From the NCBI RefSeq assembly GCF_030295745.1, contig NZ_AP027291.1, positions 5,704,001 to 5,768,000 on the forward strand: a DNA stretch of 64,000 nucleotides, written 5' to 3'. Positions 16,040 through 24,651 of the stretch are shown one piece after another (position 1 is the first letter of the stretch; each line of letters starts with the position of its first letter). Position numbers and translations under genes: made by a program. Origin of the DNA: Mycolicibacterium sp. TUM20985. GTDB taxonomy: Bacteria > Actinomycetota > Actinomycetes > Mycobacteriales > Mycobacteriaceae. The notes under the pieces were generated by a model. That model was given only the letters and a program-made list of their open reading frames with translations. It was not told where the DNA came from and ran no database searches.

Positions 16040-17491
16040 TCAGCGGACGACCTTGACGTAACCCAGCGTCGGGTCGGAGGAACTGATCGGATTGCCGGCG
16101 TCGCGCAGCGATGTCAGCAGCCCGAGCACGTCGTCGTCGAGCCGCTCCCCCGGCATCACCAGCGGAATACCCGGCGGGTAGGGCGTGATGGCCTCGGCGG
16201 AGATACGACCGCATGCCCGGCCCACGGCGACCGTCTCCTCGCCGGCGAAGAACGCCTCGCGCGGGGTCAACACCGTTTCCGGCCGCACGGCCAGCAGATC
16301 GGTGACCAACGCCGTTCGCCGCCCAGCCGGACGCATGCCGGCGTACCCGGCGACCTCCGCGAACCCGGCGACCAACCGATCCATGTCGGCTTCGGTGTTG
16401 CCAATGGTCGTGATGCACAGGACGTGGCCGGCGCCGCTCAACTCCGGCTGCACACCGTGAACGTCGTTGAGTCGCTTGAGGATGTCGCGGGCATCGAGGT
16501 CCAGGCCGGTCGTCCCGACGAGCAGCTTCGTCTCGTCGAGCTGATGGAAACCGGTGCCGGCGCCGGCGAGATGCTCGGGCCGTAGCACCGTGAGGCCGGG
16601 GATGGCGGCCAGCCGGGCTGCGGTCCGGCGGGCGCGATCGAGCGTCGCGTCGAGTAGCTCTCGGCCGTGCAGCACCATCTGCCGCCGGGCCAGGTCGATC
16701 GACGCCATGATCGCGAAGTGCGGGCTGGTGGTCTGGATCAGCTGCAGCCCCCGCCGCACCGTCGCCGGGTCGAGCAGCGTCGGGTCGACGTGCAGCACCG
16801 CCGCCTGGCTCAGACCCGAGAGGATCTTGTGCACCGATTGCACGGTCGCTGCCGCGCCGGCCGTCTCAGCGGGAGCGGGCAGGTCCGGATGGAAGGCGAA
16901 GTGTGGCGAATGTGCGCCGTCGACAAGCAGTTTGGCGTCATGTCGGCGGCACGCGGCGGCGAGCGCCGCGATGTCACCCGTGGTGCCGTAGTAGGTGGGA
17001 TGCAGCACCCAGAGCGCCTTGGCACCGCTGTCGTCGAGGGCGCGTTCCACGACGCCGACGTCCACCCCGTGAGCGACGCCGAACTCGTCGTCCCAGCGCG
17101 GTTCCACCCAGACCGGTCGGGCCCCCACCTGAACCAGGCCGGCGAGCACCGACTTGTGGGCGTTGCGCACCACCAGCACCGGCTCATCGGGCCGCAACGC
17201 CGACAGGGCGACCGCGATGTTCCCGGTCGTCGAACCCTGGACGAGGATGAAGCTTTGGCCGACGCCCCAGGCGTCGGCGATCAACTCCTCGGCCGCCAGG
17301 ATCGGACCGTCGGGGCAGTGCAGCGTGTCGGTGTCGGGCAGGTTGTTCAGGTCGAGGTCGGCGAGATGGTCGCGGAACCACGGATCCAAGGTCCGGCCGC
17401 CCTTGTGACCGGGACTGTAGAACGGCGCCTGATCCCGCTCGACGAACTGTCTCAGCGCGTCGAATAGCGGTGCGGCGTCATGGAGTTCCAT
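16040..17491 (-). CDS. Orn/Lys/Arg decarboxylase (fold type I, short form)
   Basis: 483 residues, the length of Bacillus-type short arginine/lysine decarboxylases. Landmarks are FYSPGHKGGRTLDP near the N-terminus, LVQGSTTGNIAVALSAL, HPTYYGTTGDI, the cofactor Asp in LLVDGAHSPH (about D191), and the PLP Lys in SVHKILSGLSQ (about K222). A C-terminal domain contains AITPYPPGIPLVMPGE, where other family members bind substrate. It would decarboxylate a basic amino acid to a diamine or agmatine in the cytosol. Its start overlaps the upstream amidohydrolase by 14 bases, so the two are in one operon. Specificity cannot be read from sequence. Confidence 0.88.
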   Translation of the reverse strand: MELHDAAPLFDALRQFVERDQAPFYSPGHKGGRTLDPWFRDHLADLDLNNLPDTDTLHCPDGPILAAEELIADAWGVGQSFILVQGSTTGNIAVALSALRPDEPVLVVRNAHKSVLAGLVQVGARPVWVEPRWDDEFGVAHGVDVGVVERALDDSGAKALWVLHPTYYGTTGDIAALAAACRRHDAKLLVDGAHSPHFAFHPDLPAPAETAGAAATVQSVHKILSGLSQAAVLHVDPTLLDPATVRRGLQLIQTTSPHFAIMASIDLARRQMVLHGRELLDATLDRARRTAARLAAIPGLTVLRPEHLAGAGTGFHQLDETKLLVGTTGLDLDARDILKRLNDVHGVQPELSGAGHVLCITTIGNTEADMDRLVAGFAEVAGYAGMRPAGRRTALVTDLLAVRPETVLTPREAFFAGEETVAVGRACGRISAEAITPYPPGIPLVMPGERLDDDVLGLLTSLRDAGNPISSSDPTLGYVKVVR

Positions 17492-18656
17492 ACACCCGCT
17501 CGGCGTTGCCCACCCCGATCATGTCGACGATCCGGATCGCATCCTCGACGCCGCAGTCCCCCGCGCGGATCCAACCGCCGAGCACCAAACCCATCGCGCG
17601 GCGCCACAGCACCGAACCCAACACGTGCAGTTCGGGCGGACCGAAGGCATCCGACGAGTACAGCTGTTTGGCGAACGGCGCCGTCTCGAGCGCTTCGGCG
17701 ACCAGGCCCGTCGAGCGCACACCCAGATAGTTGATCGCAAGCCCCACGTCGAAGTTGACGTGATCGAACGCCTGCGCCAGGTAGCCCGCTTGCCGCTGAA
17801 AGGGGTAGCAGTGCAACAACAGCACGGGCACCGGTGTCATCGTCCGCAGCAAGGGCAGCAGCAGCATCGGGTCGCTGCGGTGCAGGTCCATGTCGCGGTC
17901 GCCGAAGCCGACGTGGAACTGGATGGGCAGACCGTGTTCGGCGGCCTCGTGCACCCCGAATGCGATCACCAGCTCATCGTCGACGCGCAGCGGGCGCGGG
18001 CGCTCGGCGAGGTCGCGGGCGTGGGCGACAACCTCGGCGTCGGTCGGACGGGTCCAATCGACGTCGAAGCCGGTGCGGTAGGCCGCAATCGTCTTGGTGC
18101 CCACTACCTCTGGGTCGGCGACGGCCGCCCGCAACGCCGTGCGGAATGCCTCGGGGAAGTCGGCCGGCGACGTCCCGTCCTGCAGCAGGTCCTCGGCGAG
18201 CCGCTCCAGGCGGAGGATCTCCGACGACGGCACGTTGCTGAGGGCGGTGAGTTCAACCGGGGTGGTGATGAGATCACCCTTGAACCCGGTGTCGACGATC
18301 CAGCGAGCGATCCCCGCCGCGGGCAGCATCGTCGTGGAGAGCTCGTCGGCTGACAGCTCGCTGCGGCGCGCCCAGTACTGGTCGGCACCGGCGAGCGCCT
18401 CGAGGCCGAGCAGCGGTGCGCACCAGCGACGGATGGAAAGCCCTAGCGGAGAATCGAACTGGGTCATGAAGCTCGGCACGGGGTCGGTCGAACCCTCATT
18501 GATCGCGGCCTCGAAGTCACGCCGGCCGACGGGCGCGTTGAAGGTGCCGTGGACGTGGTGGTCGATTAGCGCGATGCCGCGCAGGTGGTCTGCCAGCGCG
18601 TCGGGTACGACCTCGTGGACCCCGTCGAAGACGTCCCCTAGCTCACCAGCCGGCAT
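17478..18656 (-). CDS. FluG-like amidohydrolase
   Basis: 392 residues with the metal-dependent TIM-barrel pattern. LIDHHVHGTF (HxH) lies near residue 33, the conserved GLPIQFHVGFGDRD and VLLLHCYPFQRQAGYLAQAF supply later His ligands, and LYSSDAFGPPELH supplies the catalytic Asp. This set is the one seen in the N-terminal amidohydrolase of FluG/nodulin proteins, which are fused or linked to glutamine-synthetase-like domains. Here the GS-like gene is three genes upstream in the same operon, which fits that known pairing. The bond cleaved is unknown; a gamma-glutamyl or other amide is a reasonable guess. It overlaps both neighbours by 14 bases. Confidence 0.85.
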   Translation of the reverse strand: MPAGELGDVFDGVHEVVPDALADHLRGIALIDHHVHGTFNAPVGRRDFEAAINEGSTDPVPSFMTQFDSPLGLSIRRWCAPLLGLEALAGADQYWARRSELSADELSTTMLPAAGIARWIVDTGFKGDLITTPVELTALSNVPSSEILRLERLAEDLLQDGTSPADFPEAFRTALRAAVADPEVVGTKTIAAYRTGFDVDWTRPTDAEVVAHARDLAERPRPLRVDDELVIAFGVHEAAEHGLPIQFHVGFGDRDMDLHRSDPMLLLPLLRTMTPVPVLLLHCYPFQRQAGYLAQAFDHVNFDVGLAINYLGVRSTGLVAEALETAPFAKQLYSSDAFGPPELHVLGSVLWRRAMGLVLGGWIRAGDCGVEDAIRIVDMIGVGNAERVYGTP

Positions 18657-19947
18657 ATCGGGCCACCTCTTCGGCGTTCACTCGTCCGGCGGCGGCATCG
18701 GCGAGGGCTGCACCGAGGATCTCGACCGCCCGACCCGCTTCGGCTTCGGTGAGCACCAGCGGCGGAGTGATCTCCAAGACGTTGCCCCCGACGTAGTAGA
18801 CCACCGCACCCAATTCCCATGCACGGTAGACCACCTGCGCGGCCAGCCGTGGATCGCGTTCCCCGGTCTGCGGGTCGACGAGTTCCACCCCGATCGCCAG
18901 ACCGCGCCCGCGGACGTCACCGATGCGCTCGGAGCCGGGTGATCCGGACAGCGCTCGCAATCCATCGGCGAGCAACGCCCCCACCTTCGCGGCCCGTTCC
19001 GGGAGCCGGTCGCCGACGATGGTCGCCAGCACCGCACGCCCGGCCGCCGTGCAGACCGGATTGCCTGCGGTGGTCAGCAGCGCCGCTGCGGGTGGATGGT
19101 CCAGGATCTCGGCCGGCCCGACGGCTGCGGACAACGGCAGGCCGCCGCCCAGCACCTTGCCGAAGGTGACGATCTCGGGGACCACGCCATCGTGTTCGAA
19201 GGCGTGCAGCGTGCCGGGCCGCCCGAGGCCCATCTTGACCTCGTCGCAGATCATCGGCACGCCGTAGCGGCGGCAGAGGTCATGCAGGCGGGCGAGGAAG
19301 CCGTCGGGCGGAACGACGAGACCGCCGTCGCTCAAGATCGGTTCGACGATCAGGCAGGCGATGGAATCGGTGCGGAGGTGTTCGTCGGCGAGTGCGAGAC
19401 AGGCCGTGACGTCCGCCTCTGAGTCCCGGACCGGACGAAAGGGGTTGGGGTAGGGCAGGAATACGGCGTCCGGATCCGGCGGCACACCCGCGTCGACGTG
19501 CACGCCCGACACGGCCATGGCCAAGCCGACGCCGCCGTGGTAGCTGTGCTCGAAGGCGATGACGGTGCGCCGACCGCTGGCATGCCGACAGGCCCGCAGC
19601 GCCACGTCGTTGGCGTCGGATCCGGCGTGCCCGAGGTACACCCGGCGCTCACCGCTACCGGGAACCAACGCCAGGAGGTCCTCGGCGAGACCCACCGAGT
19701 CGGGATGCACCGCGGACAGGCCACCCGAACCCGGCGCGGTGCGGACCGCCCTGCTCACCGCCTCCACGACGGCCGGGTGGCCATGCCCGAGACCACTTGC
19801 CGTCCACGTCGCCGAGAGGTCGAGGAGTTCGCGACCGTCGGGGGTGACCAGTGTCGACCCGTGCCCCGACACGACCTCCAACGGAAAGAAGCGCAGCTTC
19901 TCGATTCCCGCGATCGCAGCGTCGTCCCGGGCGTACAGCGTGCTCAT
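18643..19947 (-). CDS. Class III aminotransferase
   Basis: 434 residues. The PLP site is complete: the GHAGSDANDVALR phosphate loop, AFEHSYHGGVG, the cofactor Asp in MICDEVKMGLGRPG (about D235) and the Schiff-base Lys in TFGKVLGGGLP (about K264). Class III enzymes act on omega-amino groups (ornithine, GABA, polyamines, beta-alanine) or generate semialdehydes. The ATG at 19947 was chosen because it overlaps the permease stop by four bases (ATGA). The position between an amino-acid permease and amidohydrolase/decarboxylase genes points to removal of the distal amino group of an imported or gamma-glutamylated amine. The exact substrate is inferred only from this context. Confidence 0.88.
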   Translation of the reverse strand: MSTLYARDDAAIAGIEKLRFFPLEVVSGHGSTLVTPDGRELLDLSATWTASGLGHGHPAVVEAVSRAVRTAPGSGGLSAVHPDSVGLAEDLLALVPGSGERRVYLGHAGSDANDVALRACRHASGRRTVIAFEHSYHGGVGLAMAVSGVHVDAGVPPDPDAVFLPYPNPFRPVRDSEADVTACLALADEHLRTDSIACLIVEPILSDGGLVVPPDGFLARLHDLCRRYGVPMICDEVKMGLGRPGTLHAFEHDGVVPEIVTFGKVLGGGLPLSAAVGPAEILDHPPAAALLTTAGNPVCTAAGRAVLATIVGDRLPERAAKVGALLADGLRALSGSPGSERIGDVRGRGLAIGVELVDPQTGERDPRLAAQVVYRAWELGAVVYYVGGNVLEITPPLVLTEAEAGRAVEILGAALADAAAGRVNAEEVARYAGW

Positions 19948-21431
19948 TGGGTCTGTGCCAGCTCGTCGCTCAACGACTGACCGACGCGCTTGGCGATACC
20001 GGAGGCGGCAATGGCGATCACCAATCCGATGACACACCAATACAATCCGAGTAGCGGGGCGTCCAACCAGGTGACCGCACCCTTGACGTTGAACCACAGG
20101 ACCGCCGTGATCACCACCGCGCCGAGCGCGGGCAGCAGCAGACCGAGCACCTTGCCCGTACCGCCATGGATGGGGACGAACCTGGGCGCACCCACGAACC
20201 ACATGGCGGCGATCTCGACCAGCAGATAGCAGACCATCAGGCACACCGAGCCCGCGACGGCGAACAAGAAGTAGGTGTTGATCGCGGGGTTGCCGGTGCC
20301 CATGTCGGGCCAGCCCAGGGCACCACAGATGAGGACGACCACCAGTGACACGCCGACGACGAGCCACGTCGCGGTCCGGGGACCGCCGGTCTTCTCGTTG
20401 ATCTGCGCGATGAACTTGGGGCCGAACCCGTCACGCCCGAACGCGTAGAGCATCCGGCCCGACGTCGCCGAGCAGGCCAGGTGGCAGCCGAACGCCGACA
20501 CGATCGCGGTGAAGATGATCAACAGGCTGAACCACTGCCCCACGTAGCTACTACCCAAGTCGCCCAGCGTGTTTCCCGAGTTCTGGAAGGCATCCAGCCC
20601 TGCCGCGTCGGTACCGAAGCCGACGACCTGGGCGAACATCACCACGACGAACAGCACACCGGTCAGGAGCAGCGTCCCGGCGAGGGCACGGGGAATGTTG
20701 CGGCCGGGGTTGTCGGTCTCCTCGCCCATCGACGCACAGGCCTCGAAGCCGGCCCACGACAGGAACGCCGCGACGACCGCGCTGAGCACTGCGGAGGCGG
20801 ATACGCCGTCGAAGGAGAATGCGCTGAAGTCGATCCCGGTCGTCGGCGCCCCGCCCTTGGCGAAGATCACCACCACCAGCACGACCATCGCCAGGATGCC
20901 GACCCCCTCGATGCCGAGGAGGATCTTGGCCAGCAGCCGTACGTCGCGGCCGGAGAGCAGGAACGAGACCACGGCGCCGATCACCACGACCGCGAGCCAC
21001 GGTACCTGGTAGGGGTTTTCGTTGCCGGGTTGCAGTTCGGCGATGAACGCGTTGACGAAGGCGGCCGTCAACGCCAGCGTGCCGATCGCGAAGCCCACGT
21101 ACGCCCCGAGCATGGCGAAGCCGGAGAAGAATCCGGCCCGCGGCCCGATGGTGCCGCCCACCAACCCGTAGGCCGAGCCCGCGTGGTTGAGGTGCCGGGT
21201 CAGCCGCACGAAGCTGTAGCCGACCAGGGCCACGCCGACCAAGCCGATCAGGAACACCAGCGGGATGGCCTTCCCGACGGTCCCGATCAGGCCCTGGCCG
21301 TTGCCGGACATCGCCAATGTCGGCCCCACCAGGGCGACGGACATCGCGAGCGCCACCCAGAAGGGCAGGCGGCGGTGCGGAAGCTGGTCGGCTCCTCCTG
21401 ATGGACTGGCCGACGACGTGCTGGTGCTCAT
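19944..21431 (-). CDS. APC-family amino acid/polyamine permease
   Basis: 495 residues with about 12 membrane helices. The first carries the APC substrate motif MSVALVGPTLAMSGNGQGLIG, and helix 6 has FLSWAGFEACASMGEETDNPGRNIPRA, diagnostic of the APC superfamily (E-T-x-NP-R-IP). The ATG at 21431 follows AAGGAGA by six bases and starts a short cytoplasmic N-terminus. It imports an amino acid or amine across the inner membrane. It lies between the GS-like gene (49 bases upstream) and the aminotransferase, which it overlaps by four bases, so its cargo is probably the pathway substrate. Confidence 0.9.
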   Translation of the reverse strand: MSTSTSSASPSGGADQLPHRRLPFWVALAMSVALVGPTLAMSGNGQGLIGTVGKAIPLVFLIGLVGVALVGYSFVRLTRHLNHAGSAYGLVGGTIGPRAGFFSGFAMLGAYVGFAIGTLALTAAFVNAFIAELQPGNENPYQVPWLAVVVIGAVVSFLLSGRDVRLLAKILLGIEGVGILAMVVLVVVIFAKGGAPTTGIDFSAFSFDGVSASAVLSAVVAAFLSWAGFEACASMGEETDNPGRNIPRALAGTLLLTGVLFVVVMFAQVVGFGTDAAGLDAFQNSGNTLGDLGSSYVGQWFSLLIIFTAIVSAFGCHLACSATSGRMLYAFGRDGFGPKFIAQINEKTGGPRTATWLVVGVSLVVVLICGALGWPDMGTGNPAINTYFLFAVAGSVCLMVCYLLVEIAAMWFVGAPRFVPIHGGTGKVLGLLLPALGAVVITAVLWFNVKGAVTWLDAPLLGLYWCVIGLVIAIAASGIAKRVGQSLSDELAQTQ

Positions 21432-21480
21432 CGCTGTCTCCTTCTCGGGTGCTGGGTCGGGTACTGGGTCACGAGCTGGG

Positions 21481-22860
21481 TCAACAACTCCACGCGAGGC
21501 GCAACGCCTGCGTGGTCTCGGCCGGTGAGAGGTCGCCGAAGGTGGCGATCTCATAGCGCCGCACGGCGACGACGCCTTCGACGACCTCCGGTGTGAGCAG
21601 TTCCGCAGCCAGGGCGGACTTCTCGAGCGCATCGATCGCCGCCCGCTGGTCGAGCGGAAGCGGTGGCGGCGCGGTGGCCGATAGTGCCGGGTTCTCGGGG
21701 ATCTCGGCGGGCAACTCGAGTCCGCGTTCGACGCCCCGTAGTGCGCTGCTGAGGAACGCCGCCGCAGCCAGGTACGGGTTGGCGCTGGGGTCGATCAGCT
21801 TCAGTTCGGCGTTGGCGCCGTGCGGACTGCCGGGGGTGGCGGCGATGAAGCGGACCGCGGCTTCGCGGTTCTCCAGTCCCCAGCATTGCGCGGCCCCCGC
21901 CCAGTTCCCCGGCTTGAGCCGCAACGCCGACAACGCCGAACCCGCGTAGACGCCGATCAGATCGGGCAACGCGTCGATGACCCCCGCGATCGCCGATTCC
22001 CCGTCGGGCCTCAGGCCATGGGGCCCGTCTCCTCCGGAGAACAGCGGCCCCCGATCGTCGGCCAGCGAGAGATGCAGATGTGCGCCATTGCCCGCGGCGT
22101 CTTCGAAGGGCACCGGCGCGAAGGAGATTCGCAGGCCGTGGCGCGCCGCGACCCGGCCGAGCACGATCCGGGTCAGGATCACCGCGTCCGCCGTTGCCAC
22201 CGGGGTGTCGGGGGCCAGCGAGACCTCGAGTTGGTCGTGGCCGTACTCGGTATGAATCTGCTCGACGCTCAACCCGGCGCGTTCGGCGGTGGTCGCGAGA
22301 TCCACCAGGAACGCCGATCGGTCGAGCGACGTGCGAATTCCGTACGGCGACCACGGTTCCGTCGACGCGGGGCCGCCATCGGGCGCGATCATGGTGCATT
22401 CGAGTTCGGCGCCGATCAGTGCCGTCAGTCCCCGCTCCCCGGCCGCCCGCTCGGCGCGGACCAGCAGCGAGCGCAGGCACATCGGCACCGGAGCACCGTC
22501 CTGGACGGTCAGGTTTCCCGGTGCCCAGGCAACCCCGTCGTCGATGATCCGGACGGTGGCCGGGTCGATGCGGATCCGGAGGTCCCCCACGACGCCGATG
22601 CTCGGGGTGAACGCGATTCCACTGTCGACGCAGAACACGCTCCACGACGGTGACACACCCATCCCGGAGCGCTGGAAGTCACCGAGCCTGTGCACGGGAA
22701 CGTACTTGGCCCTGGTGACACCGGCCGGGTCGGTCATCGAACCGGCCACCAGCGCAACCCCTTTGGCGCGGAGAGCATCGATCTGCTGCGCGAGGTCGGT
22801 CCCGTCGTCCACGTCGCTCGACACCGACGCCTTCCGATGCTTCTTTCGTCCGCCAGGCAT
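21481..22860 (-). CDS. Glutamine-synthetase-like ligase (candidate gamma-glutamyl-amine synthetase)
   Basis: 459 residues. The C-terminal catalytic domain has GAELECTMI (metal Glu), HTEYGHDQLEVSLAP, GNGAHLHLSL (ammonia/ATP-site region), GLENREAAVRFI and NAELKLIDPSANPYLAAAAFL (the N-x-E-x-R/K region). The N-terminal beta-grasp is short. The canonical adenylylation Tyr loop of GlnA1 is absent, as in GlnA3/GlnA4/PuuA-type ligases that glutamylate amines instead of ammonia. It is the first gene of the minus-strand operon with permease, aminotransferase, amidohydrolase and decarboxylase, which supports an amine substrate. The start follows a Shine-Dalgarno-like GGAGGCG (reverse strand). Confidence 0.85.
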   Translation of the reverse strand: MPGGRKKHRKASVSSDVDDGTDLAQQIDALRAKGVALVAGSMTDPAGVTRAKYVPVHRLGDFQRSGMGVSPSWSVFCVDSGIAFTPSIGVVGDLRIRIDPATVRIIDDGVAWAPGNLTVQDGAPVPMCLRSLLVRAERAAGERGLTALIGAELECTMIAPDGGPASTEPWSPYGIRTSLDRSAFLVDLATTAERAGLSVEQIHTEYGHDQLEVSLAPDTPVATADAVILTRIVLGRVAARHGLRISFAPVPFEDAAGNGAHLHLSLADDRGPLFSGGDGPHGLRPDGESAIAGVIDALPDLIGVYAGSALSALRLKPGNWAGAAQCWGLENREAAVRFIAATPGSPHGANAELKLIDPSANPYLAAAAFLSSALRGVERGLELPAEIPENPALSATAPPPLPLDQRAAIDALEKSALAAELLTPEVVEGVVAVRRYEIATFGDLSPAETTQALRLAWSC

Positions 22861-22978
22861 GTCGCCTCCTCACAACCCTCGCTGAGTCTGCGCTAAATCT
22901 ATGTCATGAATGTTTCAGGATCTTTAAATTCGAACGTTTATGGTTGATTCATTAGATCCAAGATCAGAGGATGGGTGC
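22861..22978. promoter_or_regulatory. Divergent promoter region of amine-catabolism cluster
   Basis: 118 AT-richer bases between the GS-like gene and the class II amidotransferase, which point away from each other. TGAATGTTTCA at 22907-22917 is a 4-3-4 inverted repeat (TGAA/TTCA) of the kind often bound by RpiR/MurR-family regulators. An RpiR gene lies two genes away. The binding is inferred. Confidence 0.45.
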
Positions 22979-23776
22979 ATGTGTCGGCTCCTGGGTGTCG
23001 TGTCGGCCGCCCCGATCTCCGTTGCGGACGCCGTCGGGGACGGCGTCCTGAAGGACTTCGTCGCCCTCACCAAGGTCCACGGGGACGGCTGGGGCGTGGC
23101 CGCCGTCGACCGCCTGGGTGACACGCCGCGCGCCACGGTGTCGGCGGGCAGCGCGCTCGACGATCCCGACTTCGTCTCGGCGACGCACGACCGCCGGTCC
23201 GCGGCGACCCTGGTCCACCTTCGGTGGGCGACCAGCGGGCTCGCGGTCGAACCGCGCAACTCCCATCCGTTCGTCGCCGACGGGCTCGCGATGGCGCACA
23301 ACGGCTCGGTCAAGCCGCCCGCTCCGTTGGACGCCCTCCTCGACCCCGAGCACGCCGCATCCCTGCGGGGAACCACCGACAGCGAGCGCATCTTCGCGCT
23401 GATTCGCCAATACCGAACTCGTACGAGCACTCTCGCCGAGGCGGTCCGCGACGCGATCTCCGCACTGCGGCGGATCTACCCCGACGCCAGCCTCAACGCC
23501 CTCATCCTCGGCGAGGACCAGCTCATCGTGGTCCATGCGCACGCCCATAGCCGTCTGCTGGCCGAGGACATCGAGGAGATCAGCGCCACCGATCTGCCCG
23601 CCGAACACCTCGAGGACTACTTCGCGCTGCGCCTCGCGCGGCCACGTGACGACCTGGTGGTGGTCGGCTCAACGGGATTCGGCGACCCGTCGTGGGAGCA
23701 GCTGCCATCAGAAACCGTGGTCGCGATCTCGCTCCGCGACCTGTCGCTGACGACCCATCCGCTGATGTCGGATTGA
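22979..23776 (+). CDS. Class II (Ntn) glutamine amidotransferase, EgtC-like
   Basis: 265 residues. The start at 22979 places the catalytic Cys at position 2 (MCRLLGVVS), as needed for an N-terminal nucleophile. Other family points are HGDGWGVAAVD, LVHLRWATSGLAVEPRNSHPF (Arg and substrate-binding residues), AMAHNGSV (oxyanion Asn-Gly) and TTDSERIFALI. No synthetase domain is attached. This is the organisation of EgtC, which hydrolyses a gamma-glutamyl amide in ergothioneine synthesis. No EgtA/B/D neighbours are present; instead it faces a GS-like ligase operon, so it may remove gamma-glutamyl groups added by that ligase. Confidence 0.87.
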   Translation: MCRLLGVVSAAPISVADAVGDGVLKDFVALTKVHGDGWGVAAVDRLGDTPRATVSAGSALDDPDFVSATHDRRSAATLVHLRWATSGLAVEPRNSHPFVADGLAMAHNGSVKPPAPLDALLDPEHAASLRGTTDSERIFALIRQYRTRTSTLAEAVRDAISALRRIYPDASLNALILGEDQLIVVHAHAHSRLLAEDIEEISATDLPAEHLEDYFALRLARPRDDLVVVGSTGFGDPSWEQLPSETVVAISLRDLSLTTHPLMSD

Positions 23777-23781
23777 CGGCG

Positions 23782-24636
23782 ATGACCGGCGAGAGCGTGG
23801 CCGCGCGGACCGGTGCCGCCCTGCCGACGCTGAGCAAGGCCGAGCGCAGGGTTGGTCGGGCCCTGCTCGCCGACTACCCCAGCGCGGGGCTGGCCAGCGC
23901 CGCGCGGCTCGCTGAACGCGCCGAGGTCAGCCCGCCGACAGTGCTGCGATTCGCCCAATCCCTTGGGTACGACGGGTTCACCGATCTTCAGGTGGCGCTC
24001 CGGGCCGAGCTGACCGCACTGTCCAACGGGCCCATCACCCGGTTTCCCACCGCCCCGGCCGCCGACAGCGCCCTGGAGCGTCTACTGCGGCAGGCGCACG
24101 CCCAGAACGACCGGGCCAGTCAGACTTTGGCGCGATTGCCCGCCGCCGCCGTCGAGGCTGCGGTGGCACTGCTGTCGGACACCGGCCGGCCGCTGTACCT
24201 GCACGGGGGACGCTTCTCGCACCTGCTGGCGATGCACCTCGCCGCCCATCTCGAACAGCTGCGCCCCGGGGTGCGACTGCTCGCCGATCCCGGCGGTCGC
24301 GACCTCGGCGCCATGATCGAGCTGACGCGCAAGGACGTCGTGGTGTTGTTCGACTACCACCGGTATCAACGCAGCGCCGCCGACCTCGCCGCCCGTGTCC
24401 ATCGGGCCGGCGCCACGGTTCTGCTCATCACCGACGACCTCGCCTGCCCGGTGGCTCCGGAGGCCGAGGTCGTGCTCGCGGCCTCCAGCACGGTGGGCAC
24501 CACCTACCAGAGCATGGCAGCCGGCTTCCTGCTCACCGAAGTGCTCATTCCTCTGGTGATGGACGCGGTCGGAGAGCCGGCCAGGACCCGGATGGCGCTA
24601 TGGGAGGAGCAGCGCAGGACCGAGCTGCTGGCCTGA
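23782..24636 (+). CDS. RpiR/MurR-family regulator with SIS domain
   Basis: 284 residues. The N-terminal HTH_6 domain spans TLSKAERRVGRALLADYPSAGL and SAARLAERAEVSPPTVLRFAQSLGYDGF, which is the RpiR signature (PTVLRFxxxLGYxGF). Residues about 120-255 form a SIS domain (GRPLYLHGGRFSHLLAMHLAAHLEQ, DVVVLFDYHRYQRSAADLA, VLLITDDLACPVAP) that would bind a small effector. It starts 5 bases after the stop of the amidotransferase gene, in one operon with it. It is the obvious candidate regulator of the divergent amine-catabolism operon. Confidence 0.88.
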   Translation: MTGESVAARTGAALPTLSKAERRVGRALLADYPSAGLASAARLAERAEVSPPTVLRFAQSLGYDGFTDLQVALRAELTALSNGPITRFPTAPAADSALERLLRQAHAQNDRASQTLARLPAAAVEAAVALLSDTGRPLYLHGGRFSHLLAMHLAAHLEQLRPGVRLLADPGGRDLGAMIELTRKDVVVLFDYHRYQRSAADLAARVHRAGATVLLITDDLACPVAPEAEVVLAASSTVGTTYQSMAAGFLLTEVLIPLVMDAVGEPARTRMALWEEQRRTELLA

Positions 24637-24651
24637 GCCGTCGCGGCTGTT

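Noticed and set aside
22979-23776. Part of an ergothioneine biosynthesis operon
   Set aside because: The EgtC-like protein has no EgtA, EgtB, EgtD or EgtE neighbours here.
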